Source: Piliocolobus tephrosceles (Eukaryota > Chordata > Mammalia > Primates > Cercopithecidae). From it: 64,000 bases of DNA. The notes below the pieces were generated by a model, which did not search any database, was not told the origin of the DNA, and saw only the letters and a list, made by a program, of their open reading frames with translations. This document shows, in pieces, positions 1 to 10,886 of this stretch; positions within the stretch are counted from its first letter, which is position 1, and each line of letters opens with the position of its first letter. Where the stretch lies: assembly GCF_002776525.5 (NCBI RefSeq), contig NC_045437.1, positions 132,280,590 to 132,344,589 on the forward strand, read 5' to 3'. A program made the translations under genes and the position numbers.

Positions 1-135
1 GCCTTACAGAGAACCCATTTAAGCTATGCCTGGAATCTGGAGCCACAGAAACAGAAAGATACTAGATGTGCGTTGTTTTACATCTCTACGTTTGTGGTAA
101 TTTTGATGCAGCAACATAAAATGGAATACAAGCCT
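1..135 (+). mobile_element. 3' end of a MaLR (MLT1-like) LTR, cut by the window edge
   Basis: The stretch resembles the 3' end of MaLR LTRs: a run like 'tttgtggtaattttgatgc' followed by 'agcaacataaaatgga' matches the family's characteristic ending. The 5' part lies outside the window. The copy is old and diverged, so the exact subfamily is uncertain. Confidence 0.5.
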
Positions 136-174
136 AACATCATGAGATAACTACAAATTAAAAGTAAAATGAGA

Positions 175-590
175 CAGTATCCATTACCATAACACAATCA
201 CAAAAATCAAAACCAAAACGTTTCTTAATATACACTTTTGCTGAGGCTTTGAGAAAACATACCCTCTCATATATTGTCAGTAAGAGGGCCAACTAGTGTA
301 ATTCCATATGAAGGGTAGTTTTGCAATGTCCATAAAAATTATAACTACTTTTTGTCCAAGTGATTGCAGTTCTTGGAATTTATCCTACCAGTACACTGGC
401 TCACAAATACTGTGCATTATATTTGGGGATTATTTATAATAGCAAAAAACAGAATTTATTGGGGGTTATTACAGCAAAAAAAAGGGATCATTCTAATTGT
501 GTGTGATAAGAGACTGATTAAATAGATTATGGTACACTCATAATAGAACACTATTTGGCTATAAAAAATAAGATAAAATAAATAAATAAA
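175..590 (+). mobile_element. L1M LINE fragment (3' end of ORF2 and tail)
   Basis: The sequence follows the end of L1M ORF2: a 'ttggaatttatcctacc' motif near 375, then 'gattatggtacactc' near 525 and an A-rich end with 'aaataaataaataaac' at about 580. It is a 5'-truncated old copy with no usable reading frame, and it abuts the 5' end of a second L1M. Confidence 0.7.
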
Positions 591-594
591 CAAG

Positions 595-2212
595 GAGGAG
601 ACATCTGGCCTCCAGAACAGGAAAAAAGCTGAACAAACTGCAAATAAACAACTTTTCTGAGATACATCAGAGATCTGAGGTCACAGGGCAAATCGTTAAA
701 CTGTCACCCAAAACTGGAGAGAGAGGAGAATACAGAGAATCAGACTTAGGATAGCAGCTATAGCTGGAACCTGGTAGGAACATTCAAAAGGTAATTGACT
801 AATTAGTGTAGTCTGAGCTTGGACTAGCTTGAGATATTAAAAATCCCTGGTGCTCAGCCTTAGGAGGACCCCACACTTTCATGAGTTTTACCTTCAAGAG
901 CCCCAGTAGGTTACCAGGGTGAAGATCCGGTAGGGGAAATACTGCTGATCTGTCAGTTTAGGCAGGGGAAAAGTAACCATTTTGAAATACACCCAGAGCA
1001 TTCTATTCTGATTAGTGAAGATCTATCCTCAATGGAAACTATTTTATGGGAGCCCAGCTAACTTCAGAGGTGAGAAACACCTCTGCTAGCCTTCCTGACT
1101 CACCTAACCAGAAAAAAAAAAGCCAAGATGCATTTGTGAATGTTATAGAAGAAGGGCATAGGTCCACTAAAAGACTAAGACTTAAACATAGGTATATAGA
1201 ATGCTTCCCCACATCCCAAACCTTACCATCACATCAACAGGGCTCATGTGTAATAATGAGGGAGTATAGCTGAAAGAACTGCAAAGCTCAGACTGTATTT
1301 AAGAAGGAGTATCTCAGCAAACTCAGATACACAGGGAGACAAAAGCAAGGACACTACAGGAAATTTTAGCTATTGCAAGCAGTAAACCCAGCCTAACTCT
1401 TAGCCGGATCAACATAAAATCTCACATGAAAGGGTTGTTTACTTCAGTTCCTTTTACCTAATATACTATATCTAACTTTCAAAAACATTTAAAGGCATGC
1501 TAAAAGGCAAAAAAATATAGCTTGAAGAAACAAGCCCAGTATCAGAACCAGACTCAGATACAGCAGAGATTTGGGAAATATCAGACTGGGAACTTAAAAT
1601 AACTGATTGGTAAGCTAAGGACTCTCACAGAAAAAGTAGATGACATGCAAGAAGAGATGGGTAATGAAGGCAAAAAGATGGAAACTTAACTGGGTGTGGT
1701 GGCTCACGCTTGTAATCCCAGAACTTTGGGAGGCTGAAGTGGGTGGATCACTTGAGGTCAGGAGTTCAAGACCAGCCTGGCCAACATGGTGAAACCCCAT
1801 CTCTACTAAAAATACAAAAATTAGCTGGGCATGGTGGCCCACACCTATAATAGCAGCTGCTCAGAGGCTGAGGCACAAGAATTGCTTGAACCCAGGAGGT
1901 GGAGGTTGCAGTGAGCCGAGATTGTACCACCGCACTTCAGCCTAGGAGAGTGAGACTCCATCTCAAAAAAAAAAATTAAAAAAACAAAAGAGATGGGAAC
2001 TTTAAGAGGGAATTTTTTTAAGGGAATAATAAAAATCACTGTAATAGAAATGAATAATGCCTTTGATGGGCTTATGTGTAGACTGGAAACAATCAGTGAA
2101 CTTGAAGATATGTCAATAGAAACTTCTCAAACTGAAAAACTAAGAGAGAAAAAATTTAAAAAGAAGCAGACTATCCAAGAGCTGTGTAACAGTTACAAAA
2201 GATTACGCACCT
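595..2212 (+). mobile_element. Old L1M LINE, segment 1: 5' UTR and start of ORF1
   Basis: This is the first of three pieces of one old plus-strand L1M. About 595-1560 resembles the L1M 5' UTR. From about 1530 the N-terminal region of ORF1 is recognisable ('gaaccagactcagata', 'aaaagtagatgacatgcaag'). It continues after the Alu at 1688-1985 with 'gaatgcctttgatggg'-like sequence at 2050-2075. The readable peptide at 1993-2217 is lysine- and glutamate-rich, as expected of the ORF1 coiled coil. The element breaks off at 2212, where a poly-A-tailed sequence was inserted, and resumes at 3547. It is dead: frameshifted and fragmented. Confidence 0.75.
1688..1985 (+). mobile_element. AluS insertion in the old L1M ORF1
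   Basis: A complete dimeric Alu with the S-type left arm ('gaggtcaggagttcaagac') and a short A-rich tail. It is flanked by a near-identical target-site duplication: 'aaaaagatggaaactt' (1672-1687) on the left and a version with one substitution and one extra base (1986-2002) on the right. The internal RNA polymerase III promoter region is diverged. Confidence 0.95.
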
Positions 2213-2623
2213 CCTGACCATCATCTCCCTCAGGGACTTTCAGTTGAGCTTGTTGTTCCCACGTTGGATTCTTTGGCATTATACCCAGCTGGAGCCAGCC
2301 CTGGAGAGCCACATGCCAGGGGGCCTTAAAACCTGTGGGACTTCTACAAGCCACCAACTCAAGAAGAGCAAAACTGAAAACTAGGAAAAAGATTTTCAAA
2401 ACTGAAAACCAGGCAAAAGCCCACAACAGAAAAATTGAAAGCAGAATGAGGTTGAGAAGTGGGTCCACACAGAGGGAGAACTGGGATGAAGATGAGAATC
2501 TGATGGGCAAGATGAGGTGAGAGGCAACGAAGCTGCTGAAATAAAGGTGCATAAGGGAAAAGACGGGATTATGGAGAGCTCAGGTGAGACGTCACTTAGT
2601 AGTAGGCAGAACACATGCAGTTC

Positions 2624-2911
2624 TGTTTTGTTTTGGTTTTGAGACAGAGTCTCACTTTGTCACCAGGCTGGCGTGCAGTGGCACGATCTCAATTCACTGC
2701 AACCTCCGCCTCCTGGGTTAAGCGATTCTCCTGTCTCAGCCTCCTGAGTAGCTGGGATTACAGGTGTCTGCCACTATGCCCAGCTAGTTTTTGTATTTTT
2801 AGTAGAGATCATGTTGGCCAGGCTGGCTCGATCTCCTTACCTCAAGTGATCAACCTGCCTCGGCCTCCCAAAGTGCTGGGATTACAGGAGTGAGCCAGCG
2901 CACCAGGCTGG
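2624..2911 (-). mobile_element. AluS, minus strand
   Basis: A minus-strand Alu starting with an imperfect poly-T head and ending with the reverse complement of the Alu 5' end. The target-site duplications are 'gaacacatgcagttc' (2609-2623) and 'gagcacatgcaattc' (2912-2926), with two differences over 15 bp. It lies inside the candidate retroposed insert and is therefore younger than that insert. Confidence 0.95.
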
Positions 2912-2934
2912 GAGCACATGCAATTCAGTACAAC

Positions 2935-3090
2935 AGTCAGAAACCTAGATTCTAGTCCCCCCACTGCCAGACCTTGGGTAAGTCACTTAATCTCATGTGA
3001 TTTTAGAGTCACATGACCTTGGTTAAGTCACAAACTCCTTGGTTCTGAGTAATCTTATCTATTAACCGAGGAATTTGTGTTAGATCTGTA
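2935..3090 (+). mobile_element. MIR SINE
   Basis: The MIR core signature 'gaccttgggtaagtcactt' is visible near 2970-2990. A second similar 'gaccttggttaagtcac' follows about 45 bp later, so there may be an internal duplication or two fragments. Its presence inside an insertion in a younger L1 is discussed in the findings. Confidence 0.6.
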
Positions 3091-3546
3091 TTTGTCAGAA
3101 GGCACATAAATGTTAAGAGGTACAAGGGGAAATGGAGGGGTTCACAAAGTTATGGCATAAAAATGCCGCATCTTGGATTACTTTTATATAATGGAACAAT
3201 TTTAAACACTTTAATCCAGAGAATAATGGAGATGCTATGTATCAAATGCAAAATTTGAACTGTTTTAGGAAGAAGCATGAGAATACAAAGAAATTTTATT
3301 CATGGTGAGGCCTCTGTAGACTTTTCTGCAAAATGTGTATGGAATCTCTTTTTGCTACTCTCTACTATTTGGGCCCCTTCAGTGGACATGTATGAGAAAG
3401 AATGTCTACAGTATTAGACTCTTTCCAGCTTAAACAAGAAATTTTAAAAAATGAGTTTAGCATAATATGTTAAATATGAAGTATACTAATAACAGTGTTC
3501 TGTCTCTTTGAAATAAGTAAAATAATAACCTTTAGATGGCAAAAAA

Positions 3547-4855
3547 AAAAGATTACATACCTGTAATGAGAATACCAGAAGGAAAATAACAAGAAAAGAT
3601 CAGAAGAAATAAAAGGTAATAAAGTAATAAGTAATAGTGAGGTGATAAGGAGGAGAGTTTTCCAAAAATAATGACAGACTTCATAAAGATATTATACTCA
3701 GATTGTAGAAAATCAACATAAAGAGAAAATCTTGAAAGATACACACACAATGTGCCTATGGTTTAGTGTCCATATATAAGTGAAATTAAATTAATGATCT
3801 ATGTATATTGCAAACTCTAGGGAAAACAATGAAAGAGTTTTTAAAACAAGTATAAAGGATAAACTAAGATAGGAGAGAAAACGAAATTATAAAATGTTCA
3901 ATTAAAGCCAGTGAAGGCAGAAGAAAAAGTGGAAGACCAAAAAGAAATAAATACCAAGGGTAATGACTACAAAATAGTTATAAATGGGACCAATGTCAAT
4001 ACAACTATATCAGTAAGTATTTCAAATGTTAGTGGTCTAAATATACCAATCCAAAGACAGAGACTGTCAAAATGGATTTAAAAAAAAAAAAAAAAAAAAC
4101 AAGACTCAATTATATGTTGTCTACAAGAAATTTACTTTAAACATAATGACACAGAAAGATGAAAAGTAAAGGGATGGAGAAAGATACACCATGCAAACAC
4201 TAATCAAAATAAAGCAGGAGTTGCTATATTAATTTCAGACAACACAGACTTCAGAGAAAAGGAAATTATTGGAGATAAAGAGGGACATTATATAATGGTA
4301 AAAGGGTCAATTCTCTAAAAAGAAACAGTAATTCTTAACATATATGTGCCTAACAACAAGACATCAAAAAAAATATGAAGCAAAAAGTGATAGAACTGCA
4401 AGGAAAAATAGATGAGTCCACTATTGTAGTTGGAAACTTCAAAACCCCTCTCAGTAATTGACAGATCCAGCAGGGAGAAAATCTGTAAGGGTATAGTCAA
4501 ACTGAACAGCACCATCAGTCAACTGGATCTAATTGACATTTACAAAATACTTCATCCAAGAACAGTAGAATACATATTCTTCTCAAGCTCACATGGAACA
4601 TTCACCAAAATAGGCTACATTATGGGCCATTAAAATACACATCAACACATTTAAAAGAATAGAAATCATGCAAAATATGTTCTCAGACCACAGTGGAATT
4701 AAACTAGAAACAAGTAACAGAATGATAGTTGGATACTCCCAAAATATTTAGATATTTAACACTCTTCTAAATAATCCATGAGTCAAAGCATCAAGAGAAA
4801 TTTTTAAATATTCAAAATTAAATGAAAATACAACTTATCAGAACTTTTGGGATGA
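3547..4855 (+). mobile_element. Old L1M LINE, segment 2: ORF1 C-terminal part and ORF2 endonuclease region
   Basis: The element resumes in ORF1 ('gtaatgagaataccagaagg' at 3566) and runs into the 5' part of ORF2. Its apurinic endonuclease region is recognisable in 4030-4700. Frame fragments such as LSVIDRSS, LDLIDIYKILHP and SSHGTFTKIGY (4430-4620) match the L1 endonuclease pattern. A 20-A run interrupts at about 4080. The segment stops at 4855 in 'acttttgggat', where a full-length L1P was inserted. The same reading of ORF2 picks up again at 11329. Multiple frameshifts leave it inactive. Confidence 0.85.
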
Positions 4856-6150
4856 AGAGAGGACCCAAGATGGCTGACGAGATGCAGCCAGGAAGAGCTT
4901 CTCCCACTGAAAGACCACACCATCAAGAAGAATGGCACACTCTGAGCAGATCTTCAGAAGGAAGCCATTGAGAATGGATAAAGGGAGGGCAAGTACTCTG
5001 GGCTGAAGAAGGAGGAAGCTGGGAACTCTGCACAAGATTGCCAAGCACCAGGACTCACTGCTAGCCCTGCGCAGCTCCTGGGGAAAGGATGAATTAAATA
5101 GGCATGAGTGGCCCACTTTCACCACAAACCTCCAGAATCCTAACTGCAGGAGACCTCATGATCCCCACAGACATCTGAGCTGGCAGGAAGTGCTGCTCAG
5201 AAAGTTGCCAGGAGCAGGACTCCAGCCTTGAAGGAGGCCAGAGGGTATGACATGGGAATGGCCGAGTGGAACTCAACTAGGAATGCTCATCCCCCAAGGC
5301 TTGTCACACTCCTGTAGGTGGCTTTGGCCTTTGCTGACTGTAAGAAGTGGACAGGACAGGGATATCTTGCCATGAGATGGGACCAGTATGATCTGAGCAG
5401 CCCCCCTACCACCACCCAGGGTTCCTGCCTGGCTGCACCCACTTGCAGCCTCAGATGCCCAACCGGGGCACTTCCTAGTGGCAACTACCATAGCTCTTTC
5501 ACTGGCATATTCCACTTAACCATCAGAGAGCTTTTTACAGATGGGTCCCCCACAATGAACATTCGCGTGTAGTCTCTCCATGTTGCTTTTGCCAGCATGT
5601 GCACGTTTGCAGATCTCATTGTCATCACCTCACCTCCACTAGTGCATATGCACACAGATCCCACCACACCAACACCACAGGCGTACACACACAAGCATGG
5701 ACCCTGCTGCCATCATCCTAATGAAGTGCTTTTCCTGGCAGCACAAGCTCCCCCACTTCAGCCCCCCACATTGAAGTGCTGTTGCCACCAGACTGCGAAC
5801 ACCTTGGCCCCTTCAGTGCAGCAGTTACTTAACCTTGAGCAGCCAAACAAACCCATGGACATGGTCCAGGCCCTTTAGGGTTATAACACACAGCTCAGGA
5901 GTACTGAGCGGAGATTTGGCCCTCTAAAACCATCCAGAAATATAGCCAGTCATCTAAACCCAATTTATATTACAGACAAATCCTCCAGAGCATCAAAGAC
6001 TATAAAGGCAAAAGGCACCACCCAAAGAATAGCAATTTCAAAGATTAAAGGAACATCAGCCCACACAGATGAGAAAGAACCAGCACAGGAACTTCGGCAA
6101 CTCTAAAAGCCAGAGTGTCTTCTTACCTCCAAATGATTACAACAGCTCCC
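4856..6150 (+). promoter_or_regulatory. 5' UTR and ancestral internal promoter region of the L1P
   Basis: About 1.3 kb lies between the L1 start and the degenerate ORF1. It is distinctly GC-richer than the surrounding L1 and includes stretches such as 'caagatggctgacgagatg' near 4865, matching the L1 5' end where RNA polymerase II starts in active copies and where a YY1-type 'AAGATGG' site lies. Several short open frames here are chance. Whether any promoter activity survives cannot be told from sequence. Confidence 0.55.
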
Positions 6151-6177
6151 AAGCAATGGTTTTTAATCAGACTGTGA

Positions 6178-7042
6178 AATGACAGAAAGAGAATTCAGAA
6201 TCTGGATGGCAATAAGGATCACTGAGATCCAGGATAATGTTGAAACCCAACTGAAGGAATAAAAGAAATCCAGTAAAATAATTCAAGAGCTGAAAATGAA
6301 ATATTCATCTTAAAAGGAAAGGACCAAACTGGTGTGACAGAGCTGAAAAATGAACTGCAAGAATTTCATAATACAATCAGAGGTATTAACAGCAGACTAG
6401 ACCAAGCTGAGAAAAGAATTTCAGAACTCAAAGACTCTGAGATGGGTTCTTCAAATCAATTCATTCAGAAAAAAATAAAGAAAAAAGAATTTTACAAAAC
6501 GAACAAAACCTCCAAGAAGTATGGAATTATGTAAAGAGTGCAAATCTATGATTCATTGATGTCCCTAAAAAAGAGAAAGGGAGCAAGTAAATTTGAGAAT
6601 ATTGCCCACAAAAATTTCCCAAACCTCACTAAGAGAGGTCAACACTCAAATTCAGGAAATTCAGAGAACCCCTGCAAGATACTACACAAGACAACCATCC
6701 CCCAGACACAGAGTCATCAGATTCTCAAAGGTCAACATGAAAGAAAAAAACACCCACAAAGAGGACCCCATCAGGCTAACAGTGGACCTTTCAGTAGAAA
6801 CCCTAAAAGTCAGAAGAGACTGGGAGCCTATATTCAGCATCCTTAAAAGAAATTCCAACAAAGAATTTTATATCCAGCCACACTAAGCTTCATAAGAAAA
6901 GGAGAAGTAAAATCATTTTCAGACAAGCAATTGGTAAATGGAATTCATTACCACCAAACCTGACTTACAAGAGGAACTTAAGGGAGTGCTCAACATGGAA
7001 ATGAAAGACAGTTACTGACCACCACAAAAACAAACTTAAGTA
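6178..7042 (+). pseudogene. L1P ORF1 (RNA-binding protein) pseudogene
   Basis: ORF1 of L1 encodes a trimeric coiled-coil RNA chaperone that coats L1 RNA. Here the coiled-coil part is readable at 6334-6534 as a heptad-like peptide (ELKNELQEFHNTIRGI, then RLDQAEKRISELKD). The RNA-recognition and C-terminal parts appear in other frames at 6538-6886, with IQEIQRTPARYY and RRDWEPIFSILK as landmarks. The frame switches several times and carries stops, for example just after 6534 and 6886, so no intact protein is possible. Start and end are approximate; the boundary to ORF2 is placed near 'actgaccaccac' at 7015-7026. Confidence 0.75.
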
Positions 7043-8456
7043 CAAAGACCATGGACACTATAAAGCAACTACACAATCAAGTCTACATAACAACCAGCTA
7101 ATAACACAATGGCAAAATCAAATCTGCACATATCAATATTAACCTTGAACATACTTGGGCTAAACACCCCACTTAAAAGGTATGGACTGGCAAGTTGGAT
7201 AAAGAAGCAATTGTATGCTGTCTTAAAGAGGCCAATTTCACATGCAGTGACACCCATGGGCTCAAAGTAAAGGGATGAAGAAAGACCTATCAAATAAATG
7301 GAAAACAAAGAAGAGCAGGGGTTGCTACTCTTATTTCAGGGGGAAAAAACAGACTTTAAGACAACAACTATCAAAAAGAATGAAGAAGGGAATTACATGA
7401 TAAAGGGTTCAATTCAGCAAGAAGACTTAACTATCCTAAATATATAGGCAGTCAGTACTGGGCACCCAGATTCATAAAATAGGTTCTTAGAGACCTAAGA
7501 AGAGACTTAGATAACCACACAACAATAGTGGGAGGCTTCAACACTTCACTGACACTATTAGACAGATCATCAAGGCAGAAAACTAGAATTTGAGACCTAA
7601 ACTCAACACTTGACCAAATGGACCTAACAAACATCTGTAGAACACTCCACCCAACAACAGAATATACATTCTCATCTCCTCATGGCACATACTCTAAAAT
7701 CAGCCACATACTTGCCATAAACAATTTTCAACAAATTCAAGAAAACCTGAATCATACCAACTACACTCTTGGATCACAACACAATAAAAATAGAAATCAA
7801 CACCAAGAAAATTTCTCAAAACCATACAATTACATGGAAATTAAATAACTGACTCCTGAATGACTTTTGGGCAAATAATGAAATTAAGCCAGAAATCAAA
7901 AAATTCTTTGAAATTAATGAAAACAAAGATAGAACTTTCAGAATCTGTGGGACACAGCTAAAGCAGTGATAAGAGGAAACTTTACACCGCTGAACACCCA
8001 CATCAGAAAGTTAGAAAGATTTTGAATTAACACCCTAACACCACACCTATGGGAACCAGAAAACCAAGAGCAAACCAACCCCAAAGCTAGCAGAAGAAAA
8101 GAAATAACCAAAATCAGAGATGAACTGAACAAATAATATAAAATGGAATATAAAAAACCATACAAAAGATCAATAAAATAAAAAGGTGGTTCCTTGAAAG
8201 AATAAATAAGATTTATAGACTGCTGCCTAGACCAATAAAGAAAGAAAAAAGAAATAAGATCCAAATAAACACAATCAAAAATGACAAAGATGATATTATG
8301 ACCATTCCTACAGAAATGCAAAAAAAAAAAAAAAAAACCCTCAGAGACTGTTATGTGTACTACCCACACAAACTTGAAAACCTAGAAAAAAATGGATAAA
8401 TTTCTGGAAACATACAACCTTTCAAGATTGAACCAGGAAGAAACTGAAACCCTGAA

Positions 8457-8643
8457 AAATTAGCTGGGCATGGTGGCGGGCACCTGTAGTCCCAGCTACT
8501 TGGGAGGCTGAGGCAGGAGAATGCTGTGAACCTGGGAGGCAGAGCTTGCAGTGAGCCAATATCGCACCACTGCACTCCAGGCTGGGCGACAGAGCGAGAA
8601 TCCGTCTCAAAAAAAAAAAAAAAAAAAAAAAAAAAGAAAGAAA
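8457..8643 (+). mobile_element. 5'-truncated AluY (right half) in L1P ORF2
   Basis: Only the linker and right monomer are present, starting at 'aattagctgggcatggtgg' and ending in a ~30-bp A tail that decays to 'gaaagaaag'. Y-type positions such as 'gagcttgcagtgagcc' are visible. The target-site duplication is clear: 'gaaactgaaaccctgaa' (8440-8456) and 'gaaattgaaaccctgaa' (8644-8660), with one mismatch in 17. Truncation therefore happened at insertion and not by later deletion. Confidence 0.95.
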
Positions 8644-10806
8644 GAAATTGAAACCCTGAACAGACCAATAACAGGTTCTGAAATTAAATAGTAATAAAAA
8701 AACTTACCAACCAGAAAAAGCCCTAGACCAGATAGATTTACAGCTGAATTCTATCAAATGTGTAAAGAATTGGTACCATTTCTACTGAAACCATTCCAAA
8801 CAATCAAGAAGGAGGAACTCCTCTCTACCTCATTCTATGAGGCCAGCATCATTCTGATACCAAAACCTGGCAGAGACACAACAAAAAGAAAAAAACTTCA
8901 CACCAATATCCACGATGAACATAGATGCAAAAATCCTCAACAAAATGCCAGCAAACTGAATCCAACTACACATCAAAAACTAGAAACGAATAACAGAAAG
9001 ATACACCAAGATTAGGTAGGATTTATTCCTGGAATGCAAGGTTGATTCAATGTATGCAACATAAGCAATGTATGCAAATCAATAAATGTGATTAATCACA
9101 TAAACACTAAAATCAAAAAACACATGAACATCTCAATAGATGCACAAAAAGCTTTTAATAAAATTCAACATCCCTTCCTAATAAAAACTCTCAATAAACT
9201 AAGCCAATCAAAGAAACATACCTCAAAATAATAAGAGCCATCTGTGACAAACCCATAGCCAACATCATACTGAATAAGCAAAAGCTGGATGCGTTCTTCT
9301 TGAGAACCAGGACGAGAAAAAGATGCCCACTCACAGCACTCCTATTCAACATAGTCCTGAAATCCCTAGCCAGAGCAATTAGGCAAGAGAAAGAAATAAA
9401 AGGCATCCAAATAGGGAAAGAGGATGTTTAACTGTCTCTCTTTGTAGATGATATAATTCTATAGCTAGAAAACCCCATAGTCTGCCAAAAGCCTCCTAGA
9501 TCTGATAAACAACTTCAGCAAAGTTTCAGGAAATAAAATTAATGAACAAAAATTAGTGGCATTTCCATATACCAATAACATCCAGACTGAGAACCAAATC
9601 AAGAATGCAATTCCATTCACAATAGCCACACAAAAAAACAAAATACCTGATAATACAGCCAACCAGGGAAGTGAAAGATCTCTGCAATGAGAATTACAAA
9701 ACACTGCTGTAAGAAATCAGAGACAACACATATGAAAAAACATTTCATGCTCATAAATAGAATCATATTGTTAAAATGAACATACTACCCAAAGCAATTT
9801 ACAGATTCAGTGGATTCCTACCAAACTACAAACAACATTTTTCAAAGAATTAGAAAAAACTATTCTAAAATTTATATGGAAACAAAAAAGAGCCTGAATA
9901 TACAAAGCAATTCTAAGCAAAAAAGAACAAAGCCAGAGTCACATTCCCTGACTTCAAACTATACTACAAGACTACAATTACCAAAACAGTATGGCACTGG
10001 GACAAAAGCAGACACATAGGCCAACGGAACAGGTTAGAGAACCCAGAAATAAAAATGAACACCTATAACCATCTGACCGTTGAGAAAGTCAACCATAAAA
10101 AGCAATAGGGAAAGGATTTCCTATTCAATAAAGGATGCTGGGACAAGTGGCTAGCCATATGCAGAAGACTGAAACTAGACCCTCTTCTTTCACCATATAC
10201 AAAAGTCAATGCAAGATAGATTAAAGACTTAAGTGTAAAACCTAAAACTATAAGAAACCTAGAAGAAAACCTAAGAAATATCATCCTGGACATAGATTTC
10301 ATTATGAAGACTCCAAAAAGCAATTGCAACAAAAACAAAAATTGACAAGTGGGACCTAATTAAAGAACGTTTGCACAGCAAAAGAAACTATCAGCAGAGT
10401 AAACAGGCAAACTACACAATGAGAGAAAATATTTGCAAAGCATGTATCCAACAAAGGTCTAATATCCAGAATCTATGTGGAACTTACACAAGTCAACAAG
10501 TGAAAAACAGCCCCACTAAAAAGTGGGCAAAGGATGAACAGACACTTCTGAAAAGAAGACATACATGCAGCCAACAAGTATATGAAAAACTGTTCAACAT
10601 CCTCAATCATTAGAGAAATCCAAATCTAAACCACAATGAGATACCATCTCACACCAGTCAGAATGGCTATTATTAAAAAGTCAAAAAATAACATACTGGT
10701 AAGGTTGCAGAAAACAGAAAGCTTACACACTGTTAGTGGGAATATAAATTAGTTCAGCTACTGTGGAAAGCAGGTTAGAGATTTCTCAAAGAACTTAAAA
10801 CAGAAT

Positions 10807-10886
10807 TACCATTCAACCCAGCAATGTACACTTATGTTTACTGCAGTACCATTCAACCCAGCAATGTACACTTATGTTTACTGCAG
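10807..10886 (+). repeat. Perfect 40-bp tandem duplication in L1P ORF2
   Basis: Two adjacent identical 40-bp copies (10807-10846 and 10847-10886), each beginning 'taccattcaacccagcaatg' and ending 'tactgcag'. Active L1 ORF2 has one copy here, so this is a local duplication. Identity between the copies suggests it is much younger than the L1. Confidence 0.95.

Larger units (their letters stand above)
2213..3546 (+). pseudogene. Candidate retroposed transcript (processed pseudogene of unidentified source)
   Basis: Sequence foreign to L1 interrupts ORF1 of the old L1M. It is bracketed by a 16-bp direct repeat, 'aaaagattacgcacct' (2197-2212) and 'aaaagattacatacct' (3547-3562), and ends in a run of A at 3541-3550. 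That is the signature of L1-mediated retroposition. Without the later Alu and its own duplication the insert is about 1.0 kb. It contains a MIR-like stretch (2935-3090), which should predate the L1M host and so was probably carried in. The longest plus-strand frame (2335-2520, 61 codons, basic) is not one I recognise, and I cannot name the source. A canonical AATAAA is not obvious; only A/T-rich variants such as 'aaaataataacc' lie about 10-20 bp before the tail. The alternative is a composite of older insertions. Confidence 0.55.

Noticed and set aside
7938..8369. Longest minus-strand open frame in the L1 block (143 codons)
   Set aside because: It is antisense to L1P ORF2. A/T-rich L1 sense sequence leaves long antisense frames by chance, and the peptide has no recognisable domain.
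10807..10886. Direct repeats as a CRISPR-like array
   Set aside because: Only two adjacent copies without spacers, inside an L1 of a primate genome; no CRISPR context exists here.
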